64,000 nucleotides of DNA from Sphingomonas hengshuiensis (GTDB lineage: Bacteria > Pseudomonadota > Alphaproteobacteria > Sphingomonadales > Sphingomonadaceae). This document shows positions 54,361 through 62,082 of this stretch, piece by piece. The translations under genes and the position numbers were made by a program. The notes beneath the pieces are model-generated. The model saw nothing but the letters and a program-made list of their open reading frames with translations, ran no database searches and was not told where the DNA came from. Within the stretch, counting starts at the first letter, position 1. Each line of letters starts with the position of its first letter. The stretch is from NCBI RefSeq assembly GCF_000935025.1, contig NZ_CP010836.1, forward strand, positions 4,883,001 to 4,947,000, given 5' to 3'.

Positions 54361-56292
54361 ATGGAATTCAGGGACAGCGAGACCAGCGTGAACGATACCG
54401 TCGCCGAAGCCGCCGCAACCGCGCTGAAAAGCGCCACGGAAACCGTCGCCCAGGCTGCAAAGCCGGGCAAGAAGGACCAGGATTCGCGCACCATCAATCC
54501 GCGCCCCTATCCGGTCGAGGTCGACCATAGCCGCGACGCGCTGCTCACCGATTTCGGCAAGGAGACGCTGAAGGACCGCTATCTGCTGCCCGGCGAGAAT
54601 TACCAGGACCTGTTCGTCCGCGTCGCCTCTGCCTATGCCGACGATGCGGGCCATGCGCAGCGGCTGTACGACTATATCTCGCGGCTGTGGTTCATGCCGG
54701 CGACGCCCGTGCTGTCGAATGGCGGCACCGGGCGCGGGCTGCCGATTTCGTGCTTCCTCAATTCGGTGCCCGACAGCCTGAACGGCATCGTCGATACCTG
54801 GAACGAGAATGTCTGGCTGGCGTCGCGCGGCGGCGGCATCGGCACCTATTGGGGCAATGTCCGCGGCATTGGCGAGCCGGTCGGCCTGAACGGCAAGACC
54901 AGCGGGATCATCCCGTTCGTGCGGGTGATGGACAGCCTGACGCTGGCGATCTCGCAGGGGTCGCTGCGCCGGGGCTCGGCGGCCTGCTATCTCGACGTGA
55001 GCCATCCGGAGATCGAGGAGTTCCTCGAAATCCGCAAACCCTCGGGCGATTTCAACCGCAAGGCGCTGAACCTGCACCACGGCGTGCTGATCCCCGATGC
55101 GTTCATGGAAGCGGTGCGCGACGGTGCCGAATGGGAGCTGAAGAGCCCCAAGGACCAGTCGGTGCGCGGCAAGGTGGACGCGCGCGCGCTGTTCCAGAAG
55201 CTGGTCGAGACCCGGCTGGCGACCGGCGAGCCGTACATCGTCTTCGCCGATCATGTGAACAAGGCGATGCCCAAGCATCACCGCGATTTGGGCCTCAAGG
55301 TCTCGACGTCGAACCTGTGCGCCGAAATCACACTGCCCACCGGCAAGGACCATCTGGGCAATGAGCGGACCGCGGTGTGCTGCCTCTCGTCGCTCAACCT
55401 CGAAACCTGGGACCAGTGGAAGGACGAGAAGGGCTTTGTCGAGGACGTGATGCGTTTCCTCGACAATGTGCTGGACGATTTCATCGCGCGCGCCGAGCCG
55501 GGGATGGAACACGCCGCCTATTCCGCTGCGCGCGAGCGTTCGGTGGGCCTGGGGGTGATGGGCTTCCACAGCTTCCTCCAGGCGCGCGGGCTGCCGTTCG
55601 AAGGCGCGATGGCGAAGAGCTGGAACCTGCGCATCTTCAAGCATGTGAAGGCGCAGGTCGACCAGGCATCGATGGCGCTTGCGGTCGAGCGGGGCCCGTG
55701 CCCCGATGCCGCCGACATGGGCGTGATGGAGCGTTTCAGCTGCAAGATGGCGATCGCGCCGACTGCGTCGATCAGCATCATCTGCGGCGGCACCAGCGCG
55801 TGCATCGAGCCGATCCCGGCCAATGTCTACACGCACAAGACGCTGTCGGGCAGCTTCTCGATCCGCAATCCGTATCTGGAAAAGCTGCTGATCGACAAGA
55901 GCAAGAATTCGGAAGCGGTGTGGAACACGATCCTTGAACAGGGCGGATCGGTGCAGCATCTCGATTTCCTCACGCCTGAGGAAAAGGATTGCTTCAAGAC
56001 CAGCTTCGAGATCGACCAGCGCTGGATCCTTGAACTGGCGGGTGACCGCGCGCCGTTCATCGACCAGGCACAGTCGCTCAACCTGTTCATCCCGGCGGAC
56101 GTCGAGAAATGGGACCTGCTGATGCTCCATTTCCGGGCGTGGGAATTGGGGATCAAGTCGCTCTATTATCTGCGCTCGAAGAGCATCCAGCGCGCGGGCT
56201 TTGCCGGCGGGGTGGAAGCCGACAACACGATCGACCTGCGCCAGATCGAAGTGGAGTCGAAGGATTATGACGAATGCCTGGCGTGCCAGTGA
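54361..56292 (+). CDS. nrdA: Class I ribonucleoside-diphosphate reductase, alpha subunit
   Basis: The catalytic subunit that makes deoxyribonucleotides, 643 residues. Active-site cysteines appear in LPISCFLNSV, TSNLCAEI and the C-terminal redox pair CLACQ. GGGIGTYWGN, LRRGSAACYLDV and PTASISIICG are family marks. The usual N-terminal ATP-cone (about 90 residues in E. coli NrdA) is absent: the protein starts with a 30-residue helical, Ala-rich segment and reaches the catalytic domain by about residue 45. Overall activity control by dATP is therefore not expected at this subunit. The ATG at 54361 was chosen over a TTG at 54334 because of GAGGGCGAGAGAG just upstream. Confidence 0.95.
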   Translation: MEFRDSETSVNDTVAEAAATALKSATETVAQAAKPGKKDQDSRTINPRPYPVEVDHSRDALLTDFGKETLKDRYLLPGENYQDLFVRVASAYADDAGHAQRLYDYISRLWFMPATPVLSNGGTGRGLPISCFLNSVPDSLNGIVDTWNENVWLASRGGGIGTYWGNVRGIGEPVGLNGKTSGIIPFVRVMDSLTLAISQGSLRRGSAACYLDVSHPEIEEFLEIRKPSGDFNRKALNLHHGVLIPDAFMEAVRDGAEWELKSPKDQSVRGKVDARALFQKLVETRLATGEPYIVFADHVNKAMPKHHRDLGLKVSTSNLCAEITLPTGKDHLGNERTAVCCLSSLNLETWDQWKDEKGFVEDVMRFLDNVLDDFIARAEPGMEHAAYSAARERSVGLGVMGFHSFLQARGLPFEGAMAKSWNLRIFKHVKAQVDQASMALAVERGPCPDAADMGVMERFSCKMAIAPTASISIICGGTSACIEPIPANVYTHKTLSGSFSIRNPYLEKLLIDKSKNSEAVWNTILEQGGSVQHLDFLTPEEKDCFKTSFEIDQRWILELAGDRAPFIDQAQSLNLFIPADVEKWDLLMLHFRAWELGIKSLYYLRSKSIQRAGFAGGVEADNTIDLRQIEVESKDYDECLACQ

Positions 56293-56396
56293 GGCGCGCG
56301 CGGCATCGTATAGCCTGAGCCATGAAGCCGCCTTCTATGTCGGTTTGGCTAAAGGACCGGCGGGCGAACCCGCCACTGGGCGGGGAAGGTCGAAGC

Positions 56397-56804
56397 ATGA
56401 ATCAGAATATCGGATGCACGCTCGCCGCGGCGGTTGTCGGCGTCATCGCACTCGTCCTCGCTATGTTCGTCTATCCGCAATATCGGGTCTATTCGCAGCG
56501 CCTTTCGGGCGAGGCCGCGCTGGCAGAAGCGCAATCGTCGCGCCAGGTGGCGATCCTCGAAGCACGGGCGAAAAAGGAAAGTGCGATTCAGCTAGCCGAG
56601 GCCGAAGTCATTCGCGCACGCGGCGCGGCCCAGGCAAACGCGATTTTGCAGAATAGTCTGGGCGGGCCCGAGGGCTATCTGCGCTATCTGCAAATTCAGG
56701 CTCTGGAATCGAGCAAGGCATCGTTGATCTATGTTCCGACCGAGGCAGGGCTCCCGGTGACGGAGTCGCGCCGCCTGAGCGCCGCGCCTGCACAGGAGCC
56801 ATGA
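56397..56804 (+). CDS. Small membrane protein with SPFH-like tail
   Basis: A protein of 135 residues: one N-terminal membrane helix (about residues 8-26) and a coiled-coil-prone, Ala/Glu-rich stalk (ALAEAQSSRQVAILEARAKK), then RGAAQANAILQ and LRYLQIQALESS. The end IYVPTEAGLPVTE is like the C-terminal part of band-7/stomatin proteins, but the core SPFH domain is missing. GGGGAAGG precedes the ATG. Lies 105 bases behind nrdA and overlaps the next gene by 4 bases. Confidence 0.65.
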   Translation: MNQNIGCTLAAAVVGVIALVLAMFVYPQYRVYSQRLSGEAALAEAQSSRQVAILEARAKKESAIQLAEAEVIRARGAAQANAILQNSLGGPEGYLRYLQIQALESSKASLIYVPTEAGLPVTESRRLSAAPAQEP

Positions 56805-57256
56805 TGGCGGAGCTATGCGATCGAGCCCAGCAATCTGTTCCCGCAGAGCGCGTGGGAAGGGTGAGGGGAAATGGGTGCGGCCTGACCAAGCGCCAGTTGC
56901 TGCCCGCCGCCACCGTCCAGCGATCGCGTATCCTGCGTCGCGACGCTAGCGTACCGGAGCAGGCACTATGGGCGGCGCTGCGGCGGGCGTTGCCGGCGGC
57001 ACGGTTCAGGCGCCAGGTGCCATTTGGTTGCTATCATGCCGATTTTTGCTCGCATGGAGCAAAGCTCATCGTCGAAGTGGATGGGGCGACCCACGTGGCA
57101 CGCCCTGCGCAGGACGAAGCGCGCACGCGCTTCTTGAACGCAGAAGGCTATCGTGTGCTTCGGTTTTGGAACAATGCGGTGATGGAAAATCTGGACGGGG
57201 TGGTTGCTGAGATAGCCCGGCATCTGCCCCCTGCATTGCGTGGGAACGTTGCGTGA
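56801..57256 (+). CDS. DUF559 family endonuclease-like protein
   Basis: A protein of 151 residues. After a 35-residue unlike leader, the DUF559 fold begins: SRILRRDASVPEQALWAALR, FRRQVPFGCYHADFCSHGAK, LIVEVDGATH, YRVLRFWNNAVMENLDGV. Asp in HADFC, Glu in IVEVDG and the following polar residue match the PD-(D/E)xK pattern of Vsr-like nucleases. Its role in the cell is not known. It sits between nrdA and nrdB and next to a palindromic repeat. Confidence 0.85.
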   Translation: MMAELCDRAQQSVPAERVGRVRGNGCGLTKRQLLPAATVQRSRILRRDASVPEQALWAALRRALPAARFRRQVPFGCYHADFCSHGAKLIVEVDGATHVARPAQDEARTRFLNAEGYRVLRFWNNAVMENLDGVVAEIARHLPPALRGNVA

Positions 57257-57264
57257 TACGTTCC

Positions 57265-57393
57265 TCTCACCCTTCCCACTGCCTACGGCGGCGGGCCCCT
57301 TCCCTCTCCCACAAGGGGAGAGGGTGCTTGGGTACCTGCGTCCCTCTCCCCTTGTGGGAGAGGGAGGGAGCGCCGAAGGCGCGGAAGGGTGAG
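57265..57393. repeat. Palindromic CCCTCTCCCACAAGGGGAGAGGG repeat
   Basis: CCCTCTCCCACAAGGGGAG at 57302-57324 and its inverse at 57342-57364 form a long stem; outer arms CTCACCCTTCC and GGAAGGGTGAG extend it. It is a common intergenic repeat type in alphaproteobacteria and lies between DUF559 and DUF2171. Confidence 0.8.
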
Positions 57394-57429
57394 GGGGCCG
57401 TGCAGCCCTCCTCGCCCTCCGCGTCCGGT

Positions 57430-57699
57430 TCAGCCCTCGGACTCTTCCTCTTCGAACGTCACCGCCACGTCGGCATTGGCGCTCAGCCGGACCTTGTCGC
57501 CTTCGACTTCGGCGACCAGGCCGAGGGGGATATAATGGTGGTGCCCCGCATGGCTGCCCTCGGCGCCTTCGATCTGCGCGCCGCTGTCCTTCTTGGTCAG
57601 CTTGATGCGGTGATGCTCGACCTTGTCGACGGTACCGACATGGACGCCGTCGGCGCCGATGATTTCCATATGCTCGCGGACGTTGCTTTCATGGCCCAT
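57430..57699 (-). CDS. DUF2171 family protein
   Basis: A small acidic protein of 89 residues: MEIIGADGVHVGTVDKVE at the start, HHRIKLTKKDSG, then HHHYIPLGLVAEVEGDKVRL. This is the DUF2171 pattern, related to PRC-barrel-like small beta proteins; function unknown. Start MGHESNVREHM was preferred to an ATG 39 bases upstream because of family length. It is the only minus-strand gene between nrdA and nrdB. Confidence 0.85.
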   Translation of the reverse strand: MGHESNVREHMEIIGADGVHVGTVDKVEHHRIKLTKKDSGAQIEGAEGSHAGHHHYIPLGLVAEVEGDKVRLSANADVAVTFEEEESEG

Positions 57700-57842
57700 G
57701 GGGTGTCTCCTTTGGTGGGTTCGGATGGCGTAACGCATAGAAGGGCGGAACGGTGCCCGGCATCGGGCATTCCCCGAATGTGCGCCTTACCTATGGCGGC
57801 GCGCGTTTTGCCCGCAATCATACCCATGGATGGGAGACCGTC

Positions 57843-58178
57843 ATGAAGCCGTTCCGTACCGCCCTCGCCTTGTCGGCGCTCGCGCTGCTCGCCGCCTGCG
57901 CGACGCAGGTGTCGACCAGCGTCCAGCCCGCCGCGCCGGGGTTCCTGTTCGGGCTGTGGCACGGCTTCATCTTTCCGGTGGCGTGGGTGTTCTCGCTCTT
58001 CGTGCCGGACATCGCGGTCTATGCGGTGCCCAACAATGGCGGCTGGTATGATTTCGGCTATTTCCTCGGCATCTGCGTGTTCGGCGTCGGCGCCAATCGC
58101 GGGGGCCGGGTGACGCGCATCGTCTATCGCGACCGGATCGTGCGCGAGCGGCCGGGCCGGGTGATCGACCACGAATGA
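57843..58178 (+). CDS. Predicted lipoprotein of unknown function
   Basis: A protein of 111 residues with a lipoprotein signal (SALALLAACATQ, lipid Cys at about residue 19). The middle has two hydrophobic stretches around WHGFIFPVAWVFSLFVPDIA and FGYFLGICVFGVG, which could be membrane helices. The C-terminus is Arg-rich. The stop overlaps the next start (ATGA). Confidence 0.65.
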   Translation: MKPFRTALALSALALLAACATQVSTSVQPAAPGFLFGLWHGFIFPVAWVFSLFVPDIAVYAVPNNGGWYDFGYFLGICVFGVGANRGGRVTRIVYRDRIVRERPGRVIDHE

Positions 58179-58399
58179 CGCGCAGCATCGCCTTGATGGC
58201 CGGAGTGGCGGGAGTCGCGGGCGCGGCGGGGCTGGTGACGCTGGTGCGTCCGGCGCTGGCGCGGCGCGCGCTCGGGCTGCCCGAGGCGGAGGCGACGCTG
58301 TATGCGCTGCGCATCGCGGGGATGATGCTCTTCGCGCTGGGGCTGTTCCTGGGCGGGTTTGCGACGGTGTTCACGCTGGCGACGGGAGGGGCGTGGTGA
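58175..58399 (+). CDS. Small membrane protein
   Basis: A protein of 74 residues with two predicted membrane helices (residues 5-23 and 48-70) joined by a short basic loop. Overlaps by 4 bases with the gene before it and the gene after it, so these three form a tight operon. No family recognised. Confidence 0.6.
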   Translation: MTRSIALMAGVAGVAGAAGLVTLVRPALARRALGLPEAEATLYALRIAGMMLFALGLFLGGFATVFTLATGGAW

Positions 58400-58923
58400 G
58401 CACGCCTGTCTTCCTACTTCTGGCGTTTGTCAGCGGTACAGTCGCCATTGGCCTGCTCTTCCTGCTTTTCAAGCTGCTCGACCCGCTGCTCGATCCTTTT
58501 CTCGGAACTGAATCGAGTTTGCAGCGCCTCCAGCGTCGTCGTGATCGGCGGCTGGCGCGCGGGCAGGACCGCTATTTCGAGGAACTGCGCAGCATTGATT
58601 CGGCTATCGCCAGCCATCTGGAGATTCAGCAGGCGAGCGGAGAACGCAAATGGCGGCCACGCCCCGCCACTTGGCTCTTGTTGCCCTGGTCTCTCTTCCT
58701 CGGTGGGTGGGTGCTTGGCGTTTTCGCACCGATGGCTGGACTGGGGCCGATTCCGTCCTCGGCCACAAATTTCGGCATGAGCTGGCTGATATTGGTCGGA
58801 GCTTCGTATCTACTGGAACCGGAACCCACCATCTTTCGGATTGACTGGCAACGCTATCTGACGGGAGCCGCGATGATCGCCGTTGGCGTGGCGGCCATTG
58901 CCTCTGACTTCTCTCGTTCGTAA
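58396..58923 (+). CDS. Membrane protein of unknown function
   Basis: A protein of about 175 residues starting with GTG overlapping the previous stop (GTGA). Hydrophobic segments: residues 4-28, then about 95-112, 118-137 and 150-170, with a basic cytoplasmic stretch LQRLQRRRDRRLARGQDRYF between the first and second. GC content is slightly lower than in the neighbours. It ends 21 bases before nrdB. Confidence 0.6.
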   Translation: MSTPVFLLLAFVSGTVAIGLLFLLFKLLDPLLDPFLGTESSLQRLQRRRDRRLARGQDRYFEELRSIDSAIASHLEIQQASGERKWRPRPATWLLLPWSLFLGGWVLGVFAPMAGLGPIPSSATNFGMSWLILVGASYLLEPEPTIFRIDWQRYLTGAAMIAVGVAAIASDFSRS

Positions 58924-58944
58924 TTCTGTCTCGGAGTAACCCCC

Positions 58945-60000
58945 ATGTCCCTTCTCGAAGCCCGCAAGACTTACAAGCCCTTTGAATATCCCTGGGCCTA
59001 TGAGTTCTGGAAGCGGCAGCAGCAGATCCACTGGATGCCCGAGGAAGTGCCGTTGGGCGAGGATTGCCGCGACTGGGCGCAGAAGCTGTCGGATCATGAG
59101 CGTAACCTGCTGACCCAGATCTTCCGCTTCTTCACCCAGGCCGATGTCGAGGTGCAGAATTGCTATCACGAGCAATATGGCCGGGTGTTCAAGCCGACCG
59201 AGATCAAGATGATGCTCGCCGCCTTCTCCAACATGGAGACGGTGCATATCGCCGCGTACAGCCATCTGCTCGACACGATCGGGATGCCCGAGAGCGAGTA
59301 TGGCATGTTCCTCGAATATGCCGAAATGAAGGACAAGCACGACTATCTCGGCACGTTCGGCGTCGACAATGACGAGGACATTGCCAAGACGCTGGCGATG
59401 TTCGGCGGCTTTACCGAGGGGCTCCAGCTCTTCGCCAGCTTCGCGATGCTGATGAACTTCCCGCGCTTCAACAAGATGAAGGGAATGGGCCAGATCGTCA
59501 CCTGGTCGATCCGCGACGAAAGCCTGCACTGCGAGGGCATCATCAAGCTGTTCCACACCTTTGTGAAGGAGCGCGACTGCCTGACCAAGTCGGTGCGCAG
59601 CGATATCATGGACATGTGCCAGACGACGGTGCGGCTGGAGGATGCGTTCATCGACCTGGCGTTCGAACAGGGGCCGGTGAACGGCATGACGCCCAAGGAG
59701 ATCAAGAAATATGTCCGCTACATCGCCGACTGGCGGCTGGGGCAATTGGGGATGAAGCCGATCTACCTGATCGAGGAACACCCGCTGCCCTGGCTGGCGC
59801 CGTTGCTCAACGGCGTGGAGCACGCCAATTTCTTCGAACAGCGCGCGACCGAATATTCGAAGGGCGCGACGCGGGGCAATTGGAACGAAGTGTGGGATTC
59901 GTTCGACAAGCGGCAAAAGGCGAAGGTCGTGGCCGTGGCGAACGAGGATGCGGGCGATAGCGGGGACATGTTCTCGCGCGCGGGGGTTGCGGCGGAATAG
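58945..60000 (+). CDS. nrdB: Class Ia ribonucleoside-diphosphate reductase, beta subunit
   Basis: The radical-generating subunit, 351 residues. Iron ligands and the radical Tyr follow the E. coli spacing in ETVHIAAYSHLL: Glu, His three residues on, Tyr seven on. Further ligands are in FGGFTEGLQ and SIRDESLHCEG. The C-terminus carries the tail that docks into NrdA. No added ATP-cone is present. The gene lies about 2.65 kb after nrdA rather than next to it. Confidence 0.96.
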   Translation: MSLLEARKTYKPFEYPWAYEFWKRQQQIHWMPEEVPLGEDCRDWAQKLSDHERNLLTQIFRFFTQADVEVQNCYHEQYGRVFKPTEIKMMLAAFSNMETVHIAAYSHLLDTIGMPESEYGMFLEYAEMKDKHDYLGTFGVDNDEDIAKTLAMFGGFTEGLQLFASFAMLMNFPRFNKMKGMGQIVTWSIRDESLHCEGIIKLFHTFVKERDCLTKSVRSDIMDMCQTTVRLEDAFIDLAFEQGPVNGMTPKEIKKYVRYIADWRLGQLGMKPIYLIEEHPLPWLAPLLNGVEHANFFEQRATEYSKGATRGNWNEVWDSFDKRQKAKVVAVANEDAGDSGDMFSRAGVAAE

Positions 60001-60016
60001 GCCGAGGGGGCCAACC

Positions 60017-60745
60017 GTCACCCCGGCCTTGTGCCGGGGCCCACGGTGCCGCGGGGGAATTACTCCGCGGCTCCGCCCGAACCGCTTGCCGCAAGCATCC
60101 GTGACGATGACCGACGGGCGCCGCCCCTTGGCCGTTCCCTCGGCTGCCCGGTGGGCCCCGGCACAAGGCCGGGGTGACAATTGTGGGTGGCGGCGGCCTC
60201 ACCACCGTCACCCCGGCCTTGTGCCGGGGCCCACGGTGCCACATCGGAATCCCCCTCGCTGCTTTGCGCGACCGCCCGCCGCAGGCGTCCGTGGCGGTGA
60301 CCGACGGGCGCCGCCGCTTGGCCGTTTGCTGGCTGCCCGGTGGGCCCCGGCACGAGGCCGGGGTGACAGTTGTGGGTGGCGGCGGCCTCACCACCGTCAC
60401 CCCGGCCTTGTGCCGGGGCCCACGGTGCCACATCGGAATCCCCCTCGCTGCTTCGCGCGACCGCCCGCCGCAAGCATCCGTGACGATGACCGACGGGCGC
60501 CGCCGCTTGGTCGTCCCCCGGCTGCCCGGTGGGCCCCGGCACGAGGCCGGGGTGACAATTGTGGGTGGCGGCGGCCTCACCATCGTCACCCCGGCCTTGT
60601 GCCGGGGCCCACGGTGCCACATCGGAATCCCCCCCGCTCTTTGCGCGACCGCCTGCCGCAAGCATGCGTGGCGGTGACCGACGGGCGCCGCCGCTTGGTC
60701 GTTCCTTCGGCTGCCCGGTGGGCCCCGGCACGAGGCCGGGGTGAC
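60017..60745. repeat. Four-unit tandem array of about 189-bp palindromic repeats
   Basis: Units start at 60017, 60207, 60396 and 60585 with GTCACCCCGGCCTTGTGCCG. Each unit has a forward motif, about 107 bases of semi-conserved sequence (with GACCGACGGGCGCCGCC), the inverted motif ending in CCGGGGTGACA, and a spacer of about 28 bases (TTGTGGGTGGCGGCGGCCTC) before the next unit. The motif is the same as at 47792-48079. Long open frames across it are an effect of repetition without stop codons, not genes. Confidence 0.92.
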
Positions 60746-60781
60746 AGTTGTGGGTGGCGGTGGTGGGGGGAAAAGCCGACC

Positions 60782-61138
60782 TCACCCCAATGGCGGTAAC
60801 CCAAACCCCACTGCCAGGTCATTCCATTCCGGGTTCTGGCGCTCGATCAGGTTGCGCTTCCAGTCACGGCGATAGCGTTTGAGCTGCTTTTCGCGGTGGA
60901 TCGCCGCGTCCATCGTCTCGGCGACTTCGAAATAGACCAGCCGGCGGATGCCATATCGGCGCGTATGCCCCGCAAAGGCGCCGTCGCGGTGCTGCATCAC
61001 CCGCCCGACCAGGTTGGACGTCACCCCGACATAGAGCGTGCCGTTATAGCCGCTCGCAAGGATATAGACACAGGGGGTTCGCTCGATCACGCACCGCAGA
61101 CTGGCTGCGAGTCCGTCGCGCAGCAACCCGCCGTTCAT
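60782..61138 (-). CDS. GIY-YIG nuclease family protein
   Basis: A protein of 118 residues. The GIY-YIG motif appears as CVYILASGYNGTLYVGVTSN, then RVMQHRDGAFAGHTRRYGIR (catalytic Arg), YFEVAETMDAAIHREKQLKR (metal-binding Glu) and LIERQNPEWNDL. It is a single-domain nuclease of the UPF0213/YhbQ type; such proteins are widespread, and their target is not known. The start at MNGGLL is uncertain. It lies directly behind the repeat array. Confidence 0.88.
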   Translation of the reverse strand: MNGGLLRDGLAASLRCVIERTPCVYILASGYNGTLYVGVTSNLVGRVMQHRDGAFAGHTRRYGIRRLVYFEVAETMDAAIHREKQLKRYRRDWKRNLIERQNPEWNDLAVGFGLPPLG

Positions 61139-61317
61139 CCCCCCGCAAGAAACCGTGTCCCCAGCGCAACAGTCCCCGATTTCCGCGCTTTTCTGCACGA
61201 CCGCAGTGCAACAAACGGACTCCTCGCGCTTTGAACCCCCGCCGACGCCGACTGCCCAGCGTATCCGGGCCTTTGCGGCGTCGGCCAGTTTCAACAGTGC
61301 AAAGGTCTTTCCCCAAC

Positions 61318-61950
61318 ATGCGTATCCTTCTCGCCGCGGCGCTTGCCGCGAGCCTTCCTGCCGTCGCGCACGCGCAGGACGCCTATCCGGCTGCCGATAC
61401 CGGCGCCGAAACCACCGCCGCCACCACCAGTGTCGCAACCTCGCCCGACGGCTCGCGCGCCTTTGGCATCGAGCCCTATTTCGGCGTCATGGGCGGCTAT
61501 GAGCAGTTCGATAACACCCGTCCCGCAGCCGGAATGCCCAGCATCCCCGGCGGTCGCGATTTCGATGGCGGGATCGTCCAGGGCGTGATCGGCGTCAACG
61601 TGCCGCTCGGGCCGCTCTTCGTCGGTGCCGAGGGCAATGCGACCAAGGGCTTCAAGGGCGATATCGACTGGGAATATGGCGTCGCCGGCCGTGCGGGCTT
61701 CCGCATCGGCGAGAGCGGGCTGATCTACGGCAAGGCCGGCTATCAGTGGGTCAATTTCGACACGCTGGGCAAGGACAGCCGCGATTATCACGACATCACG
61801 GCGGGCCTCGGCATCGAAGTCGGCCCCAAGTCGATCGGGCTGGGCGGCATCACGGGCCATTCGGGCGTTCGCCTGCGCCTGGAAGTGAACAGCTTCGGCA
61901 AGGACTTCAACAGCTTCCAGCCGATGGCGGGCATCATCGCGCACTTCTGA
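61318..61950 (+). CDS. Outer-membrane beta-barrel protein
   Basis: A protein of 210 residues with a signal peptide (ends AHAQD). A short Thr/Ala-rich region precedes alternating beta strands with Gly turns (YFGVMGGYEQF, VIGVNVPLGPLFVGAEG, AGRAGFRIGESGLIYGKAGY), ending in Phe (MAGIIAHF) as outer-membrane barrels do. It resembles the opacity/Omp25 type of small eight-stranded porin-like proteins. Confidence 0.8.
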   Translation: MRILLAAALAASLPAVAHAQDAYPAADTGAETTAATTSVATSPDGSRAFGIEPYFGVMGGYEQFDNTRPAAGMPSIPGGRDFDGGIVQGVIGVNVPLGPLFVGAEGNATKGFKGDIDWEYGVAGRAGFRIGESGLIYGKAGYQWVNFDTLGKDSRDYHDITAGLGIEVGPKSIGLGGITGHSGVRLRLEVNSFGKDFNSFQPMAGIIAHF

Positions 61951-62082
61951 TCCGGTAACGGAACAGCGCGCAACCGGCGGCCCCGACGCAGCGATGCGCC
62001 GGGGCCGTCTGGCATTTGCCACGGGGCTGGTGCCCGGAACGGCGTTCGCCTAGCCTATCTTCGGGTTTGATGGAGGGCGGAA

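Noticed and set aside
60017..60745. CRISPR array
   Set aside because: Units are about 189 bp with internal palindromes and similar, not unique, spacers; no cas genes nearby.
60060..60799. Long frames on both strands within the repeat array, coding-like because of repetition
   Set aside because: Repeat units of about 189 bases are a multiple of three and lack stops, so frames stay open by chance; no start site or domain.
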